From Streptomyces sp. CB02058 (lineage in GTDB: Bacteria > Actinomycetota > Actinomycetes > Streptomycetales > Streptomycetaceae), in the NCBI RefSeq assembly GCF_001905505.1, contig NZ_LIPG01000001.1:496001-560000 (forward strand): 64,000 bases of DNA, read 5' to 3'. The notes beneath the pieces were generated by a model. It was not told the origin of the DNA. It did no database searches and worked only from the letters and a program-made list of their open reading frames with translations. Shown piece by piece: positions 63,864 to 64,000 of the stretch. The position numbers and the translations under genes are program-made. How positions within the stretch are numbered: position 1 is the stretch's first letter; each line of letters begins with the position of its first letter.

Positions 63864-64000
63864 TCAGTTCCGGGTGCCCGTCCCTTCCGGGGCGTCCTCC
63901 GCCAGTTCGGCGTCCATCGCGGCGCGCAGGCGCAGGGTGGAGACCAGGCGCTGGAAGGCCTCCGACCAGTAACCCCCCGCACCGGGTGAGGCGTCCTCCG
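63864..64000 (-). CDS. C-terminal end of an unidentified protein (5' part beyond window)
   Basis: A minus-strand reading frame of 44 codons, open to the window edge and ending at TGA 63866-63864. The visible tail is GGYWSEAFQRLVSTLRLRAAMDAELA followed by an acidic, Gly/Thr end. Codon third positions are GC-rich as in neighbouring genes, which supports it as real. A predicted amphipathic helix is all that can be said. It converges on icmB with a 249-base gap in which I see no gene. Confidence 0.6.
   Translation of the reverse strand, partial: EDASPGAGGYWSEAFQRLVSTLRLRAAMDAELAEDAPEGTGTRN

Overview
The window is a 64 kb piece of chromosomal backbone from a very GC-rich actinomycete, almost certainly a Streptomyces. 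Evidence: GTG/TTG starts and codon third positions rich in G and C throughout; whiD and bldM (sporulation regulators); a groES-groEL1 operon with two CIRCE operators; LAxTG sortase substrates; and large Ser/Thr kinases. From memory, the gene order matches the S. coelicolor SCO4740-SCO4800 region. Its skeleton (glmS, nnr, alr, tsaE-tsaB-rimI-tsaD, groES-groEL, whiB-like, sigD-like, guaB, guaB3, choD-like, guaA) also matches the M. tuberculosis Rv3396c-Rv3436c region. No prophage, IS element, tRNA, rRNA or CRISPR array was seen.

Layout. 1-7 kb: cell-wall precursor and housekeeping genes (glmS end, acpS, nnr, DUF488, alr, alpha/beta hydrolase, tsaE). 7-14.5 kb: a small conserved-looking protein behind an 18-bp palindrome, a degenerate L,D-transpeptidase-like protein, the t6A genes tsaB-rimI-tsaD, small hypotheticals, a methyltransferase and a polysaccharide-deacetylase lipoprotein. 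14.6-16.9 kb: CIRCE-controlled groES-groEL1. 16.9-19.5 kb: SDR, MOSC and LysR genes. 19.6-22 kb: developmental block whiD, bldM and an ECF sigma factor (ShbA/SigD type). 22-25 kb: guaB and guaB3. 25-29 kb: membrane protein, a nucleotide-sugar dehydrogenase without its catalytic Cys, and glpD. 29-36.5 kb: two membrane Ser/Thr kinases flanking a pseudokinase. 36.6-40.2 kb: gabD2-like dehydrogenase and GMC oxidoreductase. 40.3-43.4 kb: two divergent sortase-anchored surface proteins. 43.7-45.9 kb: chorismate mutase behind a predicted leader peptide and alternative hairpins, and guaA. 46-53 kb: Uma2 nuclease, methyltransferase, membrane proteins and a PspC/LiaF-like plus histidine kinase plus response regulator system. 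53-64 kb: GNAT, two NlpC/P60 cell-wall hydrolases (one behind a c-di-AMP riboswitch), pcrA/uvrD, an M23 peptidase, a lipase, icmB and a truncated final gene.

Shared themes are envelope building and sensing (glmS, alr, kinases, PspC system, NlpC/P60, M23), purine supply (guaB, guaB3, guaA) and sporulation control. The strongest candidate for something little described is the chorismate mutase leader. It has a leaderless 23-codon ORF with a Phe-Val-Phe-Thr-Tyr run using rare TTT and TAT codons, then mutually exclusive hairpins, then a hairpin that buries the chorismate mutase ribosome-binding site. A second theme is apparent loss of catalytic residues in recognisable enzyme folds: kinase, L,D-transpeptidase, UDP-sugar dehydrogenase and GuaB3. 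All functional calls rest on reading motifs by eye; no database search was run.
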